A stretch of DNA of 64,000 bases from positions 186,001 through 250,000 of the forward strand of contig JAUIRK010000365.1 of NCBI GenBank assembly GCA_030549495.1, written 5' to 3'. The notes under the pieces were generated by a model. It had not been told where the DNA came from and did no database searches. It saw only the letters and a list, made by a program, of their open reading frames with translations. The DNA comes from Nectonema munidae (Eukaryota; Nematomorpha; Nectonematoida; Nectonematidae). Shown one piece after another: positions 47,191 through 57,978 of the stretch (position 1 is the first letter of the stretch; every line of letters starts with the position of its first letter). Position numbers and translations under genes: made by a program.

Positions 47191-48400
47191 GTGTTGAGTA
47201 TGATGAGTATTGGAAATGAATGACTGAAATGAAATTATACGAAGAAATACAAAATGCAAAATTTTACTTTAGTGGAAGGCAAAGGAATATTTAAATATAT
47301 CGACAAGCAACTCTCAATCAGAAAGATTGATGAGATCTGGTTCAAATATTGTAATCCAGAAAAAGTTGAAGAGTTCATTTTTGTTCGGCAAAACAATAAA
47401 TCATTTAAAAATATGCTTACAAATAATAAAATTTGTAAAACTAAATTGCTAATTTCTTTTAAAAAAGTTTTTGAAAATATAATCTGAAAAAATGTTAAAA
47501 TATCGCAAAAAAAAATAAATTTAACCCTTTCAACTTTTTCAGGGATCAATCAAATGTGTTCAAATAAAAACACACAAAAAGCAACCAAAATGTCGAAACT
47601 ATGATTTGGAATTGTTTATACAACCGAAAGTTTAGGTTCATTGAGGCTTGGCCTGATTTAAGGATCAGTGTTAAAACCGGTGTCCCTAGAAATGAAAGTC
47701 GTTTGCTTTGAATTTATAAAATTATTTAAAAAAAAAACAGAAAAAAAAAATAATAAAAATATTTAAATATTAAAAACTCTGTTTTAATTTATTAAAAACT
47801 CTGTTTATTTTTTATATTTTATAATTCGTTTGAAGGAAGCGAATTTTGAAAATTAGTCCTCAGTTTTCTTTTTCAATGAAATTATTATATATTAGACAAC
47901 TCTCTTTTATATGAACTTCATTTAAACCGAAGAATAAAAAAAATTTTCTTAAAGTTTTTTTCTGTTTTCCTCTTTGGATGCAAGGAAGGATTTTCATAAA
48001 AGAACTAAGCCTTCAATTTTTTGGCAAAGAAGGCAAAAGGTATAACAATTATAATATTCGTTTTTATACTCTCCCTAAAATTTGAGAGTAAAAAATTGGC
48101 ATTTTTTTTCCTTTGCAATCCAGTCAATTCAATTTTTCGTTTGGGTTAATGAGGGTTGACTGCATTTAAATATTAGGGCACTGTTGTTAGACTGGCCCTA
48201 AAAACGGTCAACCATTTTAAAGACTTATGTCTTATATTTAAAGTGAATTTTTATTTATTAAAAGCTATAATATCCATACGCACCAAAATTTGTTCGTCGT
48301 GATGTTTAAAAGGTATGCAAAAGGAGAGAGAGTTGTCAATTTTTTTGAAAATGATATCTTATTATTTTTCCCTTTGAAACTTTGCTACACTCTCTTCTCA
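47191..48400. other. AT-rich stretch with an unassigned ORF pair
   Basis: A + strand ORF (47254-47487) and an overlapping minus ORF (47235-47549) cover the same AT-rich block. Neither has a recognised domain. The + frame contains KGIFKYIDKQLSIRKIDEIW and EKVEEFIFVRQNNKSF, which looks mildly protein-like. Confidence 0.3.
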
Positions 48401-48415
48401 ATTTCAGCATTTTGA

Positions 48416-48638
48416 ATGTTTGTCTACCAAATTCCTTTGAAATATTTCGGCGCGCTCTCCTGCATGCGTAAAGAGTCTCTACTCGCTCTCAGGTACCAAG
48501 GTGGCGTTGGAATGAGAGGAACTGTTTTGGCGCAGAGATTTCAAAGAAAGAAGCTTGATGATGAATCACTGCGCCAGCTAAAACATAAATCACAACTTCT
48601 CGAAGTAAAGGTACAAAGCTTCATGGCAGGCAGAACAG
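48416..48638 (+). other. Candidate exon of an unknown gene
   Basis: A pyrimidine-rich acceptor CTCTTCTCAATTTCAG ends at 48407. ATG at 48416 (TGA just before it in frame) opens a frame to a possible donor GTAAAT at 48639: FGALSCMRKESLLALRYQGG, MRGTVLAQRFQRKKLDDESL, RQLKHKSQLLEVKVQSFMAG. The block is much less AT-rich than its flanks and has a charged, helix-prone second half. It would leave in phase 1. I cannot identify the protein. A conserved non-coding element that happens to be open is also possible. Confidence 0.35.
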
Positions 48639-48639
48639 G

Positions 48640-50640
48640 TAAATTAGCTTCCACCAAAACATTGTCACATTGAAGCAAGTACGCGTAAAAGAGCGCAAAG
48701 ACATATTAGCAGTGTAATTACTTTCGTTGTATTTTAATAAGCGAAATTGTGTTCAGAGCGATTCTTGAGTGAGCACTGAGCAGCATACACACTCATTAGT
48801 TTTATGGATTCTTCTCGAAAAGCTTGTCGCAATCCAATGAAAACATGATGTTAATGAGTGTTTTTGCGTCGAACCATTTTAAATATAATTGCTCTTCTGA
48901 TGCCATCAGAATGTTTCAAATGAAGGGAAAGAGGGGGTACAGCGTGATCAATCAAATGCGCGAGAAGCTTATTTTAATGACAGAATCAAATATAAAATAC
49001 TTGATTTTGACATTCCTAGGACACAGCGAAGTATGAAGTCACAAGATCATGTCATTTCGACATGGCTACTTGCAAAAAGTTTGAAGAGAAGTTTTTTATC
49101 GAAAAAAACGTAAAACTAAAAAAATACTTATTTTCACATTTTTTAGGGTATTAAGCTGTGGCAAAGATTTAGAACTAATGAAATTTGGCTCAAACATATC
49201 AAATTTATGCTTCTATTAGGCTAATTTAAAGGGTAATATATGCTTATTGAAACCATGAAAATTTTGCTTTAAAATTTTAGTTTTTAACTTTAACAGCTGA
49301 ATCAATCTCACATTTGAATTTTGTGTTTGAAACTGCTTCAGAAGAGCTTTAATTTTGTGTTTTTTATTTCCAGGTGCAACCCCAAACTTAACTTTATTGA
49401 ACTCAATGATTGGTCTGTTGTAGCCTTCTCAAGAAGCTTACTCAAAATTTAGTAGGAGTAACCATTTTTGAGAAGTTTTTTAAAATTTCGGAATATTAAT
49501 TAACGAGATCAACAAATTCATATTCCCGAAAATTTTTATCACATACAAAATCTTTTATTCTTTAAAAGACGAAATGCACATAAAAAGGTATACTCTAGCC
49601 ATTAAAATGGCGAATCATTTCATACTTCATGTCAGAGAACTAAAAAAGAAATAGAGAGGGGGCGAGAATACCAGGCCTGACTAGATGGAACTTCTGGCCA
49701 CGGGACAAAAAATTATGACACCATAAAAAAATTCAATTACCTTATCTGGCCCTACCAGGGCAATAAAAGCTGGAAGGATTTTCGCTATGTCTCTGATTCG
49801 TGCAAGCTTTTTGCTATGACTTAAAAATTCTAGAAGCTATCATTTTTTTTGAAATAAAAAAGTTTATATTATTATAAATTCAAAAAATGACTTTGGAAAT
49901 AACAAAAAAACTATGAAAAAAATTGATCAAACTTTGAAGCTTGTCCAGTTGATTATAAAATCACTATAGTATAAATATATATGTAGGACGTGTCAAAAGT
50001 TGGACAGGGAATGTAATTTTAACTGAAATGCCATCAATTTAAAAACAACAATTTGTTAAAAATTTCATACAATTTGATAGAAGTTGTGCAATTTGGTCTT
50101 TTTGATAAAAAAAAAACACCCCATGCTACGGGCTAGGTAGTTTAGGGAGGAGCTTTGACGCTTTTTTCATTACGAATTTATTATAATTCAGAGATAGCTA
50201 TAAAGGCTTTACGTACTCCAATAAATGGCTAATCTGAAAAGTCCTTAATTCAAAGCGCACTGGGCATCCGTGATGATCAAACTAAGAAAAACTAAAAACG
50301 CTAAAATGAAAAATGTGAAATCTTTTCTCCCACTAAGATTTTGATCAACACGATCAATGTGAGCCATTGAACTATTTCATCTTTTTCTAAATTTTTTTCT
50401 AAACTTTTTTCCTCAACAGTGTTTTCATCCTTCTATTTTTTTTCCAAAATGTCAAATTTTCTGACGGATTACGATCAAACTTGTTATGTTTCTTGAAAAA
50501 GTACCACTACAAGAAATTCCAAGATTCAATTAAAAATTAATCACATCTCTACTGAATAAGTAGGTATTCGCAGTCAAAGTTATTGCGGATTTAAAACTTT
50601 TTCATTCATTCATCAGCCGTAAAACGCCTTGATAAAAATT
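48640..50640. other. Unassigned stretch
   Basis: Balanced composition persists to about 48960, then AT-rich. The ORF at 48824-49036 has no recognisable domain. A weak SINE-like 3-prime piece (TGTGCAATTTGG, ACACCCCATGCTAC) lies at about 50092-50130. Confidence 0.4.
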
Positions 50641-50644
50641 AAAT

Positions 50645-50712
50645 CGCTTTACGAAAATCCCCGAAAACTAAAGTCACTTCACTGCTACCTTCGTTTTGAG
50701 AATTTTGATTAG
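50645..50712 (-). repeat. Short hairpin-forming repeat, copy 3
   Basis: The reverse complement reads AATCAAAATTCTCAAAACGA, AGGTAGCAGTGAAGTGACTT and TAGTTTTCGGGGATTTT, matching 21153-21241. Confidence 0.6.
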
Positions 50713-50808
50713 ATACAGCAAAAAAGGCCCAAGGTTCTAGGACAAAAGTATCTTATAACTTATTATTTGACTTTATCATTTAAACAATCATATAAATTTG
50801 AGTTTAAA

Positions 50809-50981
50809 CACTAGAGGATCCAGAAATTGGCCATATGGGGGGGGGGGGCTTTAAAAATACTAACAAACAAGTGTTAATGCTTTAGGAAAGAACAAAATCA
50901 TTAAAGGGAATTTCTGAAGTCATTCTTCATAGGGGGGGGGGGGGGCTAGGCACAGGTGGCCCCCCTCTGGATCCGCCAGTG
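50809..50981. mobile_element. hAT MITE, CAGTGGCGGATCC type, decayed left end
   Basis: The left end CACTAGAGGATCCAGAAATTGG and right end CTCTGGATCCGCCAGTG form imperfect TIRs. Two G-runs and a GGCTAGGC-type right end are shared with the 44061 and 46924 copies. No convincing target duplication. Confidence 0.8.
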
Positions 50982-53940
50982 TAGACAACTATCGGTAATT
51001 AAAATTAATCGATCGATAAACTCCTTACAATCGGTAAAAATTTAGTGTAAAATTGATGCTACATTTAGTATCAATCATTGAGCATAAAATTAATTCCTTT
51101 TTACAAGCATTGAGAGCTAATTATATCAATTTGAGATTTGAATTGTTCAGACAATTTTTAAATAAACAATGGTGTCGATTTTTTAGTACAGTAGTTTATA
51201 TGTTGATTTATTTTTTTAAATGAGACCCCAAGCTATAAAAAATTATAGTTAGACCGCTACGCCGAACATTTCCAGAAACTTTTTGAACAACTCTTCAAGC
51301 TCAACAAGGGAACAAAATAATTCACATATGATAGATCACTACTCATCAGATGTAATTAAGTCTTTATCCCTCCTTATTGCCATTTACCAGTTATTGAAAT
51401 GATATACTCTAACCAAGTGAAGGTTTTATACAATGACTAAAAATGATCTCTTTTGTAAATCTTTAGGGAGCTGAATTTTTGGTTGACATGCCTTGTCTTG
51501 AACCCCACTATCCGATGCAATATTGATTAGGAGCTAAAAGATATTTCTCAGCCTCTCATCTCACTAATTGTCAACAAGCCTAGTTCATATCAAATGAATT
51601 GGTAAAGTGGATTGATTACTCTGTGCTGAAATGTTGGCAGGTATGTAGCAGAGAATTTTTAATATTCTACAAACTTTAAATTTATATAAATTAGCTATTC
51701 CAATCCCTAAGTTATACGCTAAAAATTACATGAAAAAGATATTGTTTTACTAACAAAAATTTTAAGCAAAGTGTAAAAACATTGTCAACTATTCTAAGAA
51801 ATCTTGATAAAAAACGAATATCTAAGGATAAAGATGCTAACAAAGCTCTTTTGCTAATGCTAAAAAATAAAAATATATTTGATATCTAGAATAAAAGACT
51901 TGATTGTTTAAATTAGCCCCGTCGCCCACTTCAAGTACGGTTGGGGGGAGGACATTACCTCCCTTTAGCCAAACGGATTGCGTTATTGTATTAGCCAATT
52001 AAATTTTGGTTTATGCTTGCATAAAATAATTATTGCAATTTATTGATTAAATATTAATTAATCAAAATGCATTATTGGTTAAGCATAAGTTGAGGTAAGA
52101 ATTATTTGTGATGTATGCGCCCATCGTTACGAATATCATGGTCCTGCACCGAATGCTGAGTCCAGGATCTACCTGGACTTTCCATCTCAATAAAAACTTA
52201 AGAACAGGCCTTGTAGTGCATGACTATATCCTGATATATAATATTTTACTAGAATATGTTTCAAATGTGTGAATACAGCTAAGTGAACGATACAATCCTA
52301 ACAAGAACACTCACAAAATGGGAAACAATCTTAATGTATAATGTTAGCTCGATTACTAATAAGGTTAGAATCGGGTCGATAAAGCACTACCTAACCGTAA
52401 CCACCTTTGAATTCTTCAGAGGAAAAAAACCGGCCCAATGTAATGTAGCTTGTTGCTACATAAAATATATGATTATAAAAGAAATATGGTAAAAAAATAA
52501 GAAAATAGGAAGCTAGCAATACCTTACATAATTTATTGATCCTCCAGGTTGAACAATGGGAGACTAACAATATCTTGAAGTGTGACATTGCAATATGGAA
52601 AACAATATTTTTAATTGAATATACTATTGTGTTTTTAAAGAATTGAAATTGCCAAAAGAGTTTTATTTGAATATACAACTATGTCTTTTAAGAATAACTT
52701 TAATGTTATACACAATTTTTTCTCAGTTTCAATAAAATTAAAAAATCTTTAGAAAAATCAATTCTGGTAGGAATAAAAGCAGAAATCGAAAATACTCACA
52801 AATTAGTTTTCTTTTATTTATATTTTATTCCTAATTTTTAATACTATTTTTGTCTACGCACAAGTTATGACAAAGAAAACATTGATTTGACAAATATTTA
52901 AACAGTGTCACATTTATAGATGAAACGTCTTGGAAACAATACCTTATTTGGATAGGTGCTATTCATGTAGAAGAGCACATTTGTTGTGATGTTATATGAT
53001 TAATAACATATGTGGTTATTGAATTAATGCTAATCTTTCCTTTTGCTTTTATGATAGAAAAAGAAGATAAAATATTCTTCAAAAAGTTATATTGATTATA
53101 TTTATTTATCGAAAAAATAAACTACAAAATATTCATATTAAATATAATTATAAAATTATTGACTCTGAGATATTCATAAAGTTTGAAATTCAATACATTT
53201 GCAAATAGAGTGATGCTTAGGTAAAACAATTCTGTGGAATATTCATGAGCGTTGCTTGAGGATGGATAAAATAAACTAAACTAAAAGGTTGATTGACAAG
53301 TTTCGCCTTCCAATAGTGATCTGTGAGAAAGAAAAGTGGGGAGGGGGAAGAAAGGCGAATTGAAGACATGCAGAGCTTTGGTGTGATTGGCTTACATGCG
53401 CCAATGAGAAGAAGGCGCAGAAAGAAACTTCGTTGTCGTATAAAAAATCACTTCGGCTTTCTTCGTTGATCACACACAACTCGGCATTCTTAGCATGAGC
53501 AAGTATTCCTTTCCTTTGCACTTTCTTTTTGGAGAGAGATATTGCTTACACCTTTGAACAAGAACAAAATATAAGAAGAGCAAATTTTATCGAAATAAGG
53601 AGACATCTGAATTACTTTTTAACTATATAGAATTTAAAATAAAAAAAAGAACACTTTATATTCATTTTTATAAGTCCAAAAAACAGAAAACTCTTCTCAT
53701 CCAAATCTTTTTTTTTCAAACAACCCAAAATTTGGCTTCAAAAACTTTCATAAATTACGCGAAGAGGCTTAACTGAATCAAAGAGCTTTGAAAGGATTTT
53801 CCTTAACCTTCACTCATTCTCACTAGCATTTTTACGTCAAGGTAAGAAAATGAATGCACAAATTATACCTCCACAAAATCTCACCAACCCTGAAAACAAG
53901 ACAAAAATGTCCACTCTGTCAATATGTTGTTGTTGTTGTC
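50982..53940. other. Unassigned stretch with one balanced-composition island
   Basis: No gene recognised. About 53210-53560 is less AT-rich and contains CCAAT/ATTGG-type boxes and GGCGCAGAAAGAAACTTCG, a possible regulatory island; the minus ORF there (53276-53521) has no domain. A perfect 8-bp hairpin, AGTCCAGG-loop-CCTGGACT, lies at 52159-52179. Confidence 0.4.
52159..52179. repeat. Perfect 8-bp hairpin
   Basis: AGTCCAGG, loop ATCTA, CCTGGACT. Confidence 0.6.
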
Positions 53941-53949
53941 GTTAGCCCC

Positions 53950-54073
53950 TAGATTATACTATCTTTACATGAGTATAATCTATCAGTTCAAAACAAGGCA
54001 TTGTTTAAACTGATAGAGTATTTCCATAAGAGCAAATACTCTCAGGGAAAAGTGTAGAATTTTGTTACACTTT
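53950..54073. repeat. Array of four back-to-back hairpins
   Basis: H1: TAGATTATACT (53950-53960) with AGTATAATCTA (53972-53982), 11 bp perfect. H2: CTATCAGTT (53980-53988) with AACTGATAG (54008-54016), 9 bp, continued inward by AAACAA with TTGTTT around loop GGCA. H3: AGAGTATTT (54015-54023) with AAATACTCT (54034-54042), 9 bp. H4: AAAGTGTA (54049-54056) with TACACTTT (54066-54073), 8 bp. H1/H2 and H2/H3 share two to three bases at their junctions. A (GTT)n-like run lies just upstream. Function unknown. Confidence 0.75.
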
Positions 54074-55210
54074 CGCAGCAGCAGCGATAAACCAGTGTAA
54101 TTTCAGGCAACCCGCAAAAATCCACCATAAGGTACTGCTGGCTTTTTGAAGGCTTCTACATATGGCTACATCTGTCAATATGATTCACGACAACCAACAC
54201 CTATTTACATGGCCATGCATTCACCCACCCTGAACCCGGAAGATCTATGGCGAAAGTTGAAGTGGCGCAATTTCTAGCCGCTGGAATCGATGTGAGGATG
54301 CCAGATGTAGGCAAGAAGATGGGTCGCAAGCAACAACATATAGCATCAATTTTAAGCCGAGAGTTTATCCATGTTTTTAATTGAGAAAGCTACAAACAAA
54401 CACTTAAAGCTAAAAAAATTACGTAGTTAAAAGCATATGAATGTGCATATACCATTTCATGCCAAAATCTTATAGCGAGTAAAATTTCACATGCTTATAT
54501 ATACCTAACGGTTAAATTGATCTTTGGACATTACAAACTGTCAAATTGTCATATCTACGTTTTATATGACATTTGCATCAAACATTCAACTACTACTTAC
54601 AAAAAATTGGCTAAAATTTTGCACCAATTATATACAGTACTCACTGAATAGATTAATAACAAAGAAATAAAGTTTACTAACTTCTTATGAGCTCATTTTG
54701 ACTGCACAGTAATGCGAGGTTTTTTTTTTAATTTTTTTTATTTGTCGTTAAAAAGGTGAGGATACCCTAATGAGCAATACTTTGATTAAAGACATGAAAA
54801 ATGTGACAAATTCATTGTAAAGAAAGATCTTAGTGTAGAGAGGTATTGGCAGTGGACTTCATCAAATATAATTCAACTGTCAATATGAAAACATTTAGAA
54901 ATTCTAGCGGTAAGCATAAAATCTTCAAAAAAAAGCTTAATACGCGAAATTTTTTTTTATAAAAAACTTCTAATATTTTGTATACGTATTTGCATATATG
55001 CAAATAATACTAAATAATGACCGATAAATGCTATACAAATAGAAAAATTGAAGAGAGGGATAAATAAAAAAAAGTGAAAAAATATAAAGACAGAATAAAA
55101 AGCAGAAATAAATATTCCAAGAAAAAAAATTGTATGAGGAGACACAAACTTTTTGTAATATAATTAACAGGATTGGAAAAAAATTTGATCTCACTTTTTC
55201 AAATCTCTAT
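54074..55210. other. Unassigned flank of the hairpin array
   Basis: To about 54360 the sequence is less AT-rich. A 46-codon frame from the ATG near 54249 reads MAKVEVAQFLAAGIDVRMPD and VGKKMGRKQQHIASILSREF, protein-like but unrecognised. Beyond 54400 it is AT-rich and empty. Confidence 0.35.
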
Positions 55211-55449
55211 CTCTAGCACAGTGGTTCCCAACCTTTTTCCAGTGGCGACCGCACCCAAAGATCAAGGCTATACTCATTGATTAAGGTATACATAAGAATG
55301 CTACATAACTGCAGTAACTTGTTTTATTATAGCAAGAACGAAAATATACATTTATATACAATATAATTAGCTCAAAATAACATAATGTGATGTTACTGAT
55401 GCGAGTAATACAAACCTTAATAAACAATAATGTTCTTAATGTCATGTTT

Positions 55450-56520
55450 GGTACTCTTTTTCTATCACCAACTTCTCAATCCGTGATGTTGTTTTGGATA
55501 CAGCACAACGTAGGTCATCTTCAGCATGGAGTTTATTTCTTAGCTTCGATTTTATAAATAGTAAACATGGAAAGGTCACTTCACACATAAAGAAAAGGCA
55601 TGAGAATTCTCAGCATACCTTCAGCCAAATTTGGATATCGAAGTAATTGCTTGAACCAAAATTGATTCACTGCTAGGGATTCAAAGTCAGTATTTGCACA
55701 GTCAGATGTGATAAGATCAATGAATTCCTCTTGTTATCTTTCAGCAACATCATCAATTTTTGGAGCAAATGGTTTTCTAAGTAAGCTATGGGATAACTGA
55801 GGCTTTTCTGGAAAATATCGACTAAACTCCTCCTCTTTTAAAGTCTCAAGTGTTGGATCAACAAAGTTTGAAAACTGTTGTTGAATGGAACATCCGTCTC
55901 ATTTTCTTTAAAAAATGTATTTAATGTGGAAACATGTAAACATTTCTCTTTTTTTATCCTTGACAGCCAAAGATCCAGCTTTATTTGGAAGGCATTTCGT
56001 TTTTCTGCAAAATCAAGTGTTGGAATTCTCTTCCCGAAGTAAGGGAATTCAGAATTATGAAGAAATCTACCAAGTATGCAGTTTTTACCAAATTATTCAT
56101 GTCATCAAGGAAATTTGAAAGTTCTGTTCTTCCTTGCTGAGATAGGAATTCTTTCACCTCAGCATTCAACTCAAAAATCTCTTCAATAATTTTCCTTTTG
56201 ACAGCCACCTTATCTCAGTGTGCAATAGAAGAACTTCATGCTTGGAATCGATTTCTTGGCATAGTTTAGCGAACCAGCCATTGTTCAATGCATTTGCCTT
56301 TATGAAGTTAACCGTTTTAACAATTGATTGCATAACAGTTTTCAAATCTGTTGTTGGAGCTAATACTTGACGATGTATAATGCAATGAACTCCAACAGCT
56401 TGTGGAGAAACATTCTTTATAATTTGTTGAAACCCAGATCTACCACCTAGCATAGACGGTGCACCATCAGTACATATGCCGCCAACATTTTCCCACTTAG
56501 TCCATGTTATTTAAGAAATT
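55450..56520 (-). pseudogene. hAT transposase relic, ZBED5/SCAND3-like
   Basis: Minus strand, right to left: GICTDGAPSMLGGRSGFQQI at about 56480-56420, then VHCIIHRQVLAP, KTVNFIKANALNNGWFAKLC and HEVLLLHTEIRWLSKGKLLK (56166-56453), then AEVKEFLSQQGRTELSNFLD (55981-56208), and near 55480-55560 KSKLRNKLHAEDDLRCAVSK in a further frame. The CTDGAP, HC-IHRQ, NFIKA and LLLHTE-RWLS-GK blocks in this order are diagnostic of this transposase group. The N-terminal BED finger is not found, and the frames are broken, so it is inactive. Confidence 0.9.
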
Positions 56521-57010
56521 ATCCTATTTTTTCATTTATCTGAATTTTAATTATTCACAAACAACTCATTTATTATTTCTTACAGATATCCGCATGTCTT
56601 TCTGCAGCTTACTGTTGGTTTGTAAACATCAATATCTTTGGTATATTTGACTTGATACTAAGGTTGGTAATTTGCAGTGAAATTATCATTAACATTCAGG
56701 GAATATCATTATCTTGAAGGTAGTTAATAGAAAATGCAAACATCAGACAACCTTCTATTACACACAGAGACGCACACAAAAAAAAGAAAAAAAATTGTAC
56801 CAAAACAAAGTTAGTCCTTGAAATACTAACTATTAAAACACAAGAGATAAATCAAATTTTCAAATATTACAACGCTCCATACTCACAACTCTCTAGATAC
56901 AAATTCAGTGTTGGCTCAAACAGACTGATAGCACAATGACACACAGAGATGCCAGATACAAACTCTTAATTGACACAATTGATCCGAGACAGTCATATAT
57001 ATATCCGAAG

Positions 57011-57623
57011 GGTTCATAGTCAAAACGTCCGAAATCCAAAACGCCCGAAACCAAAACGTCCGAAAACTAAAACATCCGAAACCAAAACGTCCATAACCAA
57101 AACGCCCGAAACCAAAACGTCCGAAAACTAAAACATCCGAAACCAAAACGTCCATAACCAAAACGTCCGAAAACCAAAACGCCCGAAACCAAAAGGTGCG
57201 AAAACAAAAACGTCAAGAAATCATAACTTCACAAAACAAAAAAAGTTATAGTAATTAGTCGAATTTGCAAGACTTTGAAAATTAGACTTGTTATCAAAAA
57301 TCAAAGGAAAAACTACACGATTTGAATGGAATTTAAGAGATTGGAATGAATTTTTATCTATTCCAGTAAAAAGACACGCTTGATTATATGCATTTTTCAT
57401 TTAAATCTAAAATATGTAAAGTTTTAAACTAATAAACTAGAAATAGAATTTTTTAAATAAAAAAATTTTGTGCTCAATTTTTCAGTTTTTTTCCTAAACA
57501 ATTTTGATTCTCGAAAAAAATGTTTTTTAGGGTTCAGATACTATTAATCTAATTTTCGGACCTTTTGGTTACGGACGTTTCGGTTTCGGACGTTTTGGAT
57601 TTCGGACGTTTTGACCAGGCACC
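57011..57623. mobile_element. Nested Mutator-like MITE with 9-bp target duplication
   Basis: 613 bp. The left end GGTTCATAGTCAAAACGTCC and the reverse complement of the right end, GGTGCCTGGTCAAAACGTCC, continue with the same GAAATCCAAAACG. TATCCGAAG flanks both sides (57002-57010, 57624-57632), a 9-bp duplication as in Mutator-like elements. Non-coding. It sits in the hAT transposon, so it is younger. Confidence 0.87.
57018..57215. repeat. Tandem array of about 15-bp units inside the MITE
   Basis: About thirteen units of the type CCAAAACGTCCGAAA with variants CGCCCG, CATCCG and CGTCCATAA. A higher-order block of about 60 bases (four units) occurs twice in succession. The minus ORF over it (repeated FGFGRFGYGRFG) is a by-product of the repeat. 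Confidence 0.9.
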
Positions 57624-57978
57624 TATCCGAAGCACTATGGATATAGGTATAAATGGCTAAGAACCCGTGATCCCCACAAGTTAAACCTAGGATTAAAAAG
57701 GTCCTGAGAAAGACGATAGACAACAATCGACTGTGCAATTGATTTCCCCAGTTAATCATCGCATTAAAAAGGAGAATAGTTCAGTTTGACTTAACATATA
57801 TTCTATCCTTTGTTTTTTAGAATTAGGCCTAAATATACCGCCTCACGCTTAATCCATTGATATCAGCTAAATTCCTTATAAATCATTATCATTTATAATG
57901 TCTTTGCGACCCCAAGAAAATTACTTGCCGACCCCAAGTGGGGTCGGGACCCCAGGGTTCGGAACCCCTGCTCTAGCA

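Larger units (their letters stand above)
55219..57970 (-). mobile_element. hAT DNA transposon with exact 8-bp target duplication
   Basis: 2752 bp. The left TIR CAGTGGTTCCCAACCTTTTT and the right end GGGTTCGGAACCCCTG (reverse complement CAGGGGTTCCGAACCC) are flanked by CTCTAGCA at 55211-55218 and 57971-57978. Subterminal GGCGACC and GCGACCCC motifs agree with vertebrate and invertebrate hATs of the ZBED5/SCAND3 transposase group. Transposase relics lie on the minus strand. A second element is nested at 57011-57623. Confidence 0.93.

Noticed and set aside
54957-55194. Two overlapping minus-strand hydrophobic ORFs
   Set aside because: Phe/Ile/Tyr-rich translation of AT-rich DNA, no domain.
56916-57161. 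81-codon ORF with repeated FGFGRFGYGRF
   Set aside because: It is the translation of the CCAAAACGTCCGAAA tandem array, not a gene.
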